64,000 nt of DNA from Sipunculus nudus (Eukaryota > Annelida > Sipuncula > Golfingiida > Sipunculidae): contig CM049319.1 in NCBI GenBank assembly GCA_026874595.1, positions 55,932,917-55,996,916 on the forward strand. Reading direction: 5' to 3'. The position numbers and the translations under genes are program-made. The notes under the pieces were generated by a model. The model ran no database searches. It saw only the letters and a list, made by a program, of their open reading frames with translations, and had not been told where the DNA came from. Positions 55,911 to 64,000 of this stretch are shown here, piece after piece. How positions within the stretch are numbered: position 1 is the first letter of the stretch; every line of letters begins with the position of its first letter.

Positions 55911-56640
55911 ATGTTTCCATAAGTCCTCATGGGTTAGCCCCCCCCCCCTCCTTTTTTATTTTCCTTAAATCCTGGATCCGCCCCTGACTTATGTGGCTGA
56001 AGCGGGGCATAGGCACAGCGAGCGGATACTGTCATACTCTCGTAGACCATTCAGCCATTTAATTACAGGAACACATTTGTCTCACTGTATCTGTTATTTG
56101 ACCTGATCAGGGTGACTTCAGACAAAAGTCTGGCTTCCACAGGGTTATTTGTTATGCGATTAAATACGTCTGTTGTCATGGCACCAGTTGGGATGCACAT
56201 ATATTTTAGGATATTGAATCCGTTTCTATAGTGATATACATGTATATATATGTGTACTGATTAATGATAACCCTTTGCATTTTTACAATTTATGTTCATT
56301 TGTATTTCCAGTAATTAAATTTCCTACTATAAGTGAAAGAATTATAGTGCTAGTCCGTAACAGACAAGGCATATCAATACTATATTACATTTCATAAACA
56401 TTATCGACAAAAACACGTGTCAAAGTAATTATGGACAAGAGGTTAAGTCCACATGCAGTCATTGTCGCCAAGAATTTCATATCGTACATATTATCGACAT
56501 ATTTCATATTTCATGAACATTATGGGAAAAAAATTGCAAAACATTTTTCATAGACACATTTCAAATACGAATGTCATAATGAATGTAATATCATTTTGAT
56601 TTTGCGACCGCAATCAGTCTATTTATCGTTACAGATATCT
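55911..56640. other. Right terminus of a CAGGGGCGGAT element, then AT-rich spacer
   Basis: CCTGGATCCGCCCCTG ending at 55986, preceded by TTCCTTAAAT and a short poly-C, is a perfect right end of the family at 15741/20187; its left end is not found. The remaining 650 bp is AT-rich without features. Confidence 0.5.
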
Positions 56641-56650
56641 TACCCCGCCT

Positions 56651-56835
56651 GCTTCCGGTCTACAATTATATACAGAAGACGAAGAGAACGCGTATACCAA
56701 TCCCGAAAGGCCGCGCATGCCCGCCTGGATTTCCGCGCAGGCGCTGTGGGCACGGTGGACTGATGGGTGTGTGGCTCCGTCTACTGGACGAGCGCTCCGC
56801 CTAGGGGCAGAAAGTCTCCGACGGAAATGACGTCA
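56651..56835. promoter_or_regulatory. GC-rich island with ETS, CCAAT, NRF1 and CRE motifs
   Basis: A CpG-containing patch of about 185 bp in AT-rich surroundings. GCTTCCGGT at 56651 is an inverted ETS site (ACCGGAAGC), CCAAT is at 56697, GCGCATGC at 56713 and GCGCAGGCGC at 56735 resemble NRF1 sites, and a perfect CRE TGACGTCA is at 56828-56835. This set is typical of TATA-less housekeeping promoters, often bidirectional. No adjoining coding exon is recognised within the window. Confidence 0.4.
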
Positions 56836-58222
56836 TGCTCATGTTTTAATGTCTACAAACCGCACCTAGGTGTCAGCACATACACGTAACCAGCCTGCGA
56901 AATGCAAAGTTACATCATTTTAGGCCGGGAAGCACTTTATTTTCAATTGTGAACCTTTTATTTTTGGACAAACATAATGGAAAATAGGACGCAAGCAAGT
57001 GAATATAAAATATTCATTAGCACAATGTTATAGCGAAGTGAACAAACCGGTAATTTAAAACTCGTAATATATTTTTCTGTACATGAAACGAATGTCAAAT
57101 AAAGGATATGGATATTAAGACAAGAAGAAATGAATTTTATTGTTTCAAGGATTAATTAAAAACAAGTGTGAATTAAAAAAATTATATGGTTTAAAAAATA
57201 ACCAAATATGGATACTGGTTTGAGCATTGCACTACGGATTTGTAAGCTCTGGTTATAAGCGCTATCCGGAGGAAATTGTAAAAATAACGATTGTCAAAAC
57301 AAAGAATGTGTAACTATTAAGTAACTACATATCAGGTATGACCAGGTACAGCTGCGTACTCCCGATGACTTCACAAAAACGTATTTTTTATCAGTTAAAG
57401 GAGTGTTAAATTTTTTACTATAAATTTACCTTACAAATTCAATGGCAGCGTCCGTATGAACTTTATGTAATGCACTTTGGATTAGTGAATGCTAATATCG
57501 ATTACCGGCTTAAGTTCAGCGATTCATTATCGGGCAAATGATTGTTGGATGAACATAGATTATTGGCAGAGATTTATTGATAAAATATCGATAATTTTTC
57601 AATTAGACAGTGACAGAAACCTGCAGTCGCTTTGAGACAATATCAACATTAGTACTCTATAAAAATGATGAAACGAAAAAATAGTATTTGCTTCATCTGC
57701 ACTTAATTCGCATTGTCATATCCTTATTGACTTTCCGAGTCTTTGTATCAATGTCACGATACAGTAAAATAATCAATTTAATTATTTGTGCTGTCTGTTG
57801 ATGTCCAGGTCATGAAGTATGTATTTCTTTCGGATGCCATTTATTATATGTGTCATCGAAGATAACATCCATTTTTGTCAGAGCTATCGATAATCGTACA
57901 GATTCTTATCAGAGACTCCGATCATCATATCGGTACCATTACTTTTTTTCAGAAATCAGTGTGGGCGGGCGATAATAATTATTATTTATTTATTTATTTT
58001 TGACATTTTTGTTGTATGTTTCAATAAAAATGTTCTATGATCAAGGAAAAGAATGATAATAACATAAATCTTTTGCATGTAAAATCACTCGATGACAAAG
58101 GAAATCTTTACATTTATTTTTGTTGGCCTTAATAGACCTTTTTCACGAGCATGCGCACTGCGTGTACCTTGTTTTTTTTTCAGATTGCACAGTCAATGAC
58201 CCAGAAACCAACAGTAACGCTT
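56836..58222. other. Non-coding, no supported gene
   Basis: AT-rich with scattered TATCGAT words near 57540-57600 and 57880. If the island at 56651 is a promoter, a non-coding first exon could lie here, but nothing marks one. Confidence 0.4.
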
Positions 58223-58533
58223 GTTTAGAGGGCCTTTTTCTGTTATCTGATATTTGTTAAGTAAAGATACTCCATGAAAACTTTCATGGAAATAGGCCAG
58301 AAATACGTTAATGCCATCGCACACGGATTGTTCATTTTGTTTCCATCCAAAATAACCCAAATACATTCAACAAGGACATCTTGTGGAAATTCCAGGAACC
58401 GGAGTTTTGCAAACAGCGTTTTTCAAATCATGACCTTTCAACTTCCGCGTATATGCAACCAACCATTAAGTTACAAGTTACATATTTTTTCCGTGTATCA
58501 ATATTGCTGTGCTTACTTACTGCATGTAGATAC
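58223..58533. mobile_element. Diverged AGGGGCCC-family copy interrupted by the TRIM
   Basis: AGAGGGCCTTTTTCTGTTATCTGATATTTGTTAA, CCAAAATAACCCAAATACAT, TTTGCAAACAG, GCGTATATGCAACCAACCAT and AATATTGCTGTGCTTAC match subfamily A in order. It stops at the TRIM insertion site; the right half is not recognisable beyond 58944. Confidence 0.55.
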
Positions 58534-58690
58534 TGTTACGGAGTGACATAAAAGCGGACCGAACTGTCTCCCTAGTGAAGCTTGCTTTGCTAGCGAAGCG
58601 GTCGGTTCGCCGGACTTGTGCGCCACCGACCTTGGTTCGTCTCCCGGATCGGCCCAGGAGTTTTCCCCTAAACAATTTGCCTTCGTCACA
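58534..58690 (+). repeat. TRIM left LTR with tRNA-like domain
   Basis: 157 bp. Box A TAGCGAAGCGG at 58591-58601 is perfect; box B GGTTCGTCTCC at 58634-58644 has one mismatch. About 26 bp near 58559-58585 (including CTAGTGAAGCTTGCT) are absent from the right LTR. Elsewhere the LTRs are about 86 percent identical by eye. Confidence 0.85.
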
Positions 58691-58809
58691 AAATGGGGGC
58701 TCGTCTAACGTGACAGTTAACTTTGTGGCACAGGGAATAAGGTCTCCAAAGTGTGACTCCTGGGATAGTTAGTCTTGTTCTGATAGCAGAACGCTCTTAA
58801 GAGGGGGTG

Positions 58810-58940
58810 TGTTACGGAGTGACACAAAAGCGGACTTTGCTAGCGAAGCGGTTGGTACGCCGGACTTGTGCGCCACCGACCTGGGTTCGATTCCCGGATC
58901 CTCCAAGGATTTTCCCCCTCAACAATTTGTCTTCGTAACA
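58810..58940 (+). repeat. TRIM right LTR with intact Pol III promoter boxes
   Basis: 131 bp. Box A TAGCGAAGCGG (58841-58851) and box B GGTTCGATTCC (58884-58894) are both perfect, with 32 bases between them, the spacing of a real tRNA gene. CGGACTTGT before a degenerate anticodon arm suggests tRNA ancestry, but acceptor and anticodon stems do not pair. A run of TTTT follows at 58910, a possible Pol III stop. Confidence 0.85.
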
Positions 58941-58944
58941 ATAC

Positions 58945-59828
58945 TCAAATACAATCATTAGTCACATTGGCGTTATTTGTACTCTTACTAACAAAAAATT
59001 AACTATTAACACTGCACCGTGCCTGCTGACACGAACATATATATATATATATATATATAACTTCATATATATATGGTTGCGTGTTTCTGTGAAACATTAT
59101 TGAAATCAGAGACCGTCAATCAGTCAAGCACTGTGTCCTTGTATCCTTTTTGGAATTGTCTACAACACTGATGTCAATTAAGCTCAAGGTTTTTCCCCAG
59201 AATTATTAAAGGGATAGGTCTGGACAGCCCGGCCCTGTTTTGGATTATTATACGCCACAGGCCATGTCAACTATTTGCAACCAGGATCTCCCCCAACCAA
59301 GCAAAGAAAAAAAAATTGTAGAAAGTAATAATAAAAACAAAATCCTCAGAAATGTTTCATATCTTATAAATCACTGAATGTAAGTCATCATCATATAAAA
59401 AAATTAATATATATTCTTAAGACAGATATCTTATCGAACAAGTGAATTTTCATGGTCCTTTTTTCTCCTAATATTAACCTAGTTTGTTAATGTACAGCAT
59501 GAACATTACAGTCGTCCCACCAGACTGTCAAGTAACGGAAACAAAAAGTTCCGCATTGATCTGAGGTTCAACTTTTCTAGATGAATCCTACAACAATGCT
59601 AATGTATACATGAAATTCACGCGAATAATACTGCTGGTTAAAGGTACTGAACAATTCTATAACATACCAGCACTCTTTGATGGTCTTTCAGACATGAACA
59701 GTACTGAAAGATAAAAGGGGGCTGGGTGAGCGTGTGAACAAATATACTGACAGCAACTTGTAAATAGGTTTACATATGAAAGTTCTTTACTATGTATCTT
59801 CTCTAATTTCAGAACTATAAGGTGATTA
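58945..59828. other. Non-coding; short (TA)n
   Basis: (TA)n at 59037-59060. No gene or element. Confidence 0.5.
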
Positions 59829-59908
<80 letters not shown>

Positions 59909-59915
59909 ATTTATT
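59829..59915. repeat. (TA)n microsatellite
   Basis: About 85 bases of TA with a few TTTA interruptions at the right end. Confidence 0.95.
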
Positions 59916-61046
59916 AATATGTGTGTGTTTATATGAAACATTATGAAATTGAAATCTAAGACCTAGAATTAGTCAAGGACTTCAATGTTCTTGTAACATT
60001 TTGATGATACTTAATTCCAGAAAAAAACAGTTGTCATAGAGAAAAATTGTTGAAAATAGAAGCAGTTAAGAATGGTTACAATAAGTGTCAAATATTTCTA
60101 TCTGGTTAAGTTAGTAATTCCTTTTTTTGGGGGGGGGGGGATACATGGTTCATTATCTCCAGTTTCTTAGTTATGCCATGAATAAATCAGAAATAACATT
60201 CCCTTCTATGTTATTAATTGTTACAGATGAAAAGGTACAATAATGAAACTAAAAAAACACGACTGATATAGTTTCATGTTTTGATAATTACTTTCATATT
60301 TTAATTTTCCAAGCAGACATTTAATTAATGAAAGGTTAACCATCAAGTTCCGAGAAACATGGAATGTCAGGGGGGGGGGGTTGAATTTGAAAAAAAAAAT
60401 GTACTGTAAATACTGTAAATTAAAACATATGAGAGAAAATAAAGGACAAACGCCCGATTGCAGGGATAATTCGTGGAAATCTGAGATGAAGTAAAGAGAA
60501 ACCCCTGAAAACTAGACAGCTGATAAATAGAAAAAAAGAGAAGCACCTTATAACGATGATAATTCATTGGTCGCTGAGAGCAGCACGTGTTATTACATCC
60601 TACGGTACCTCGACAGCCAACCATTAACGCCATAATCTACAGTCACTCAGAGCCATGTATAAACTTACGTCTATGTGACGTCATTACTGTCGTCTGCTCA
60701 GGCAACCCTTTGGCTGGTCAGATATTAGTCTTTAATTGTTTTCGGCATTCCCATATCGCCAGTCAAGCGAGTAATGGAATTTCCAGATGATTTGTGTAAT
60801 ACTAAATAATACTTAATGTTTTATATTATCTTATTTTGATTGTTTTAGTAACTACAACTAAAATCTGCAATTCGACATACTAAGAGCGCCAACTATGGTT
60901 GTGTTTATATGAACCTATTATGAGGCTGACCGTAAACCGTTGCGTCGTCTGGGTGGCAAGTCACTGTAGCTGTGAGCAATTGGGATTTCGCTAGAGGTGT
61001 TCAGCCCTATATTAGCGCTCCCGAAACAAAACAGCCGTGTCAATGG
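59916..61046. other. Non-coding; poly-G tracts and one CRE palindrome
   Basis: G runs at 60129-60140 and 60370-60380; TGACGTCA at 60676-60683. Frames on both strands at 60367-60790 are not supported. Confidence 0.5.
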
Positions 61047-61054
61047 CAGTTATA

Positions 61055-61108
<54 letters not shown>
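61047..61108. repeat. (TA)n microsatellite
   Basis: About 60 bases of TA. Confidence 0.95.
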
Positions 61109-61109
<1 letters not shown>

Positions 61110-61127
61110 GTATACACAGGTATATAT

Positions 61128-61215
61128 ACAGTGGAACCTGTCTGAAAGACCGTCTGTCTACTAAGACCACCTGTGAATGAAAACCACTTCTAGCCGGTCC
61201 TATGGACGATCTTAT
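61128..61215 (+). mobile_element. Truncated ACAGTGGAACCTGT MITE between TA repeats
   Basis: The left end ACAGTGGAACCTGTCTGAAA then TACTAAGACCACCTGTGAAT and AAAACCACTTCTAGCCGGTC match the element at 47731. It is cut off before the next TA microsatellite. Confidence 0.6.
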
Positions 61216-61232
61216 CACACATGGTCCGATAA

Positions 61233-61247
61233 AGATATATATATATA

Positions 61248-61297
<50 letters not shown>
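61233..61297. repeat. (TA)n microsatellite
   Basis: TA run with one TTTA interruption. Confidence 0.95.
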
Positions 61298-61300
<3 letters not shown>

Positions 61301-61671
61301 GGCCAGAAACCATGATAATATTAAAGCAACTACTGGAAAACCGGTACTGTTAAAAAGGCGGCACATGCTCCCCAACCCATTGAGATTAATATTATTTTGT
61401 GATAAACTGGTCAGTATTGAGAGAGTTTATTAACAACAAAAAGGCGCTCCGGTGTTGTTGCATCAAGAACAATGAAAATTAACCGCTTAGCACTAAATAG
61501 CAAAATCCCCAGACTCTTCATATACATACACTATTATATAGGCACTTCCAGTAGGGTGCTGTTCTGCGAGACATAGCCCTGTAGGTCGCACCGAATTTTA
61601 CGTAGACAATCTTGACGCACGCTGTATAAAATAGGCGAAATATTCTATGCAGTCAGACATGTCGAGGCCCT
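61298..61671. other. Non-coding, no supported gene
   Basis: No array, terminus or gene recognised. Confidence 0.5.
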
Positions 61672-62160
61672 AAAGCCTGTCATACACGATGAGACTTGTC
61701 GCGCGACAAGTTGCAGAACACGCTTGTCCCGCATCATGTCGCTCAACTGGAACAGTCCATTCACACAGTGATATTTCCAGCAAAACTGTGATATAACCTA
61801 CATGCATGAAATATAACTTCCAGAATTCCACCATTGTTCTGCCTTGTAACTTAATATTTATCAATATATGTGCGTGTGAGGAAAAATGTGTTCTGCCTAG
61901 AACAATTTTCTGTATCGTTTCTCTTTAATAATATAAATCCAGTTTCCTTTTGACCGCGCAAAACCCATGGCACCCTTCCCAGACATGGTGAAACCATGGA
62001 CGGTCCCATTATCACAGTCATTATATTTGTTAGCTGTTTCCCCGACGCTGGAACTGATGTCGCTCGAGAAAAAGAAACATAATTCTTCTGCTGCGAATTG
62101 TCGCTCTGCTCGTGAAAATGTGCGACTTTACCCCATACACGGTGCGACATTGAAGAAAAT
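61672..62160. mobile_element. GTCGC-rich element fragments
   Basis: CATACACGATGAGAC at 61681 and CATACACGGTGCGAC at 62134 are direct, not inverted, copies of one terminal motif, each beside GTCGC-rich sequence (TTGTCGCGCGACAAG; TTGTCGCTCTGC). Probably pieces of one or two MITEs of the same style as 63251. The frames on both strands at 61851-62210 fall inside and are not called. Confidence 0.45.
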
Positions 62161-63250
62161 ATTTCTTTCTTTAATATCTCAAGAATAAACCATGATAATT
62201 GGTCAAACATTATGAATAAACCTAGGTTTTCGTGGTCAAATATTCATATCAAACCATAATAGCAACCTTTTGGTCCTTATTTCGAATTGTTATATGCATT
62301 TAAGGGCCGCCATTGATAAAAATTCTTCGTAATTGGAAATCATTGGAAGCCATTTGATTTAGTTGGACAAACATGGAATCTAGACAGATTTTCATTATCA
62401 AAGAATGTAAAAAGACCATCGGAACCAAGCCTGATGGTCAGTTTTTATATCTTGAAAATGCAAATTACGGCAGTCACTGCGGTAAAAACTAGTTTTTCCA
62501 CTATATTTTTAAGACATAGATATGTGGTCAAATATATAAATTTGCTAAAACCTGAGGTTTCTTGGTCAGCGATCCATTTGAGAACCTAGTATTGAGTGTT
62601 TAGTGTACCATTTAATCTAGATGTGAGACGGGGTGTACCTTCTATGCTTAATATTAATGCGTTGAATCATAATGTTTTGTGCATAAATCATTTATATCTA
62701 TAGATTACGAACGGTAATGGTTACTTCCTGTACCGGTTTTATATTGGGTATTTCCACATAAAATATACCTGACTATTTATAGATCTCCCCAACCTGGCTA
62801 GTATATTTTCTCTGGAAAGTTTATCAAGATACATAGATAAATATATTAGATAAAATTATTAGGATATAAGATTATTTTTACATTGTACTATATAGCCATT
62901 TGGCCACTTTTGCTGGATAACAACCCTATATGACGATGCAAGCAGTTTTGCTGTATGGAATTCCTTTTGTTTATAGGAAACATTGTCTTGTGTACAGGGA
63001 CCAATTCAGATCCATTGGAATAAATATTCCCAGGCGTTCTTCCTTAATACACAATATCATCTCTTTCGCTTTAAATGCAAATTTGATGTATCTTTTGTTA
63101 ATTAATGGAAACTGAAAAGTAATTTTTCTTAACACTTATGAGTATGGTTGGATACGCAACTTTGAGATATCATGACACCTTTCAGTCCATTTTCCATGGC
63201 CATTTTCAATTCACCAGAATATTTGATAGAAGCAAAAGAATCATTATAAT
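62161..63250. other. Non-coding, no supported gene
   Basis: AT-rich; frames at 62930-63115 and 63138-63341 lack motifs and splice context. Confidence 0.5.
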
Positions 63251-63716
63251 GGGGCTGTCCCACTTAGGCGACTCTAGGCGACCAGGCTGTCCCCTCATGG
63301 TCGCCGAAAAACAGGCGACAGGACCTCCGCAAGGACAATAGTCTACGGCACGCAACAAATGGTTGGCGACTGTCTGACGACAAGCTGGCGACAACCGGCG
63401 ACACAGTCGCCGCGACAAAGGACGTTCTCCTACGACAACCTACGACTACACTGGCGACAAACTACGACCACACTGGCGACAACCTACGACCACACTGGCG
63501 ACAACCTAAGACACTAGAATTCTTGCGACAAGCTTCGACGATCTGTACCATGTGCTATGTGAGGAGCCGGACATAAGGAAGGGCCTTGTTTCAAGTAACA
63601 ATTAACAGCCCGCGACAACACACACGGCAACCCGCGTCACCTGGCGACAGCCTACGACAGGACCTACGACAACCCGCTTTACCTGGCGACAGCCTACGAC
63701 AGCACCTACGCCATTT
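63251..63716 (+). mobile_element. GGCGACA-rich element, left end present
   Basis: Begins GGGGCTGTCCCACTTAGGCG, a typical MITE end, and is built of GGCGACA and CTACGAC words. It includes three 22-bp units CTACGACCACACTGGCGACA (about 63449-63507) and two 40-bp units with CCTGGCGACAGCCTACGACA (about 63634-63705). No inverted right end is found, and a short AT-richer insert lies at 63515-63600. Confidence 0.6.
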
Positions 63717-64000
63717 CTCGAACATTATGAATATTAAAAACAGAGCATTAATTCTGGCCTGCCTGATCCTATATAATTTGATTGCATCTGTGAAATTAAG
63801 CTCCTTAGTTAAAACTAATTAATAGTGGGCAAGCTACTCGTCTCCTTATTTTGAGAAACACTACAAATTCTATTCACGGTCTGTGCCTGATGCATCAAAC
63901 ATTAAGACAGGTGATTACAATAGCAGTTTTGTCATGTTAATTTTACCTTTCCTAATAATATATAGTTACAAAGCGCAGGCATCTGATGATAAAATATGCA
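63717..64000. other. Non-coding window end
   Basis: AT-rich, nothing recognised. Confidence 0.5.

Larger units (their letters stand above)
58534..58940. mobile_element. TRIM retrotransposon (407 bp) with tRNA-like LTRs
   Basis: Complete structure: LTR 58534-58690 beginning TGTTACGGAGTGAC and ending CGTCACA; three bases later a primer-binding site TGGGGGCTCGTC (58694-58705) matching the 3' end of tRNA-Pro; about 93 bp of non-coding interior; a purine tract AAGAGGGGGTG (58799-58809); LTR 58810-58940 beginning TGTTACGGAGTGAC and ending CGTAACA. ATAC flanks both sides (58530-58533 and 58941-58944) as a 4-bp target duplication. With no gag or pol it depends on another element for movement. A terminal-repeat retrotransposon in miniature is the only class that fits all these parts. 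Confidence 0.88.

Noticed and set aside
58841-58900. Functional tRNA gene
   Set aside because: Boxes A and B are intact, but the acceptor and anticodon stems do not pair and the sequence lies inside an LTR.
58534-58940. Simple tandem SINE dimer
   Set aside because: A dimer would not explain the PBS directly after the first copy, the purine tract directly before the second, the TG/CA ends and the 4-bp ATAC duplication.
61851-62210. 119-codon minus-strand frame
   Set aside because: It lies in GTCGC-rich MITE fragments and shows no domain.

Overview
This is eukaryotic, metazoan DNA. It is AT-rich and dominated by non-coding sequence, with many (TA)n, (TAA)n, (GA)n and poly-C tracts, tRNA-derived SINEs, short inverted-repeat DNA elements and degenerate minisatellites. 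No long open reading frame exists, and no bacterial operon, ribosomal RNA or CRISPR array is visible. The density of short non-autonomous elements (including families beginning CAGGGGCGGAT, AACCTCTATTAAG-like and TTCGCGAAT-like) fits a marine invertebrate, most probably a mollusc. That assignment is an inference from repeat style, not from a diagnostic gene.

Layout. 1-5.2 kb: TA repeat, fragment of an inverted-repeat family, a SINE, and a 1.5 kb DNA element with GTCGTA-rich arms. 5.7 kb: the best coding signal, a first exon with a signal peptide and a strong splice donor. 6-13 kb: several miniature inverted-repeat elements (MITEs) and minisatellites. 14.0-14.5 kb: a small minus-strand reading frame (105 codons, possible secreted or Reeler-like product) behind an 18-bp palindrome and a TATA-like box. 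15-27 kb: more MITEs, including two of a CAGGG-terminal family with target-site duplications, and a paired CRE motif at 22.7 kb. 27.5-28.5 kb: a foldback element with minisatellite arms and a 10-bp target duplication. 29-54 kb: SINEs, tandem repeats of 52 to 118 bp, hAT-like and other MITEs, and a few weak terminal-exon candidates. 55-59 kb: three copies of the AGGGGCCC family, a GC-rich promoter-like island at 56.65-56.84 kb, and a 407-bp TRIM retrotransposon at 58.5 kb whose LTRs each contain a tRNA-like Pol III promoter. 59-64 kb: TA repeats and fragments of GTCGC/GGCGACA-rich elements.

The coding candidates are isolated pieces; I cannot assemble any into a complete gene. All exon calls rest on reading frame, splice-like signals and, in some cases, a nearby AATAAA, and should be treated as hypotheses. 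The mobile-element calls with both termini and target duplications (58534-58940, 27515-28504, 15741-15934, 20187-20380) are the firmest part of this annotation.
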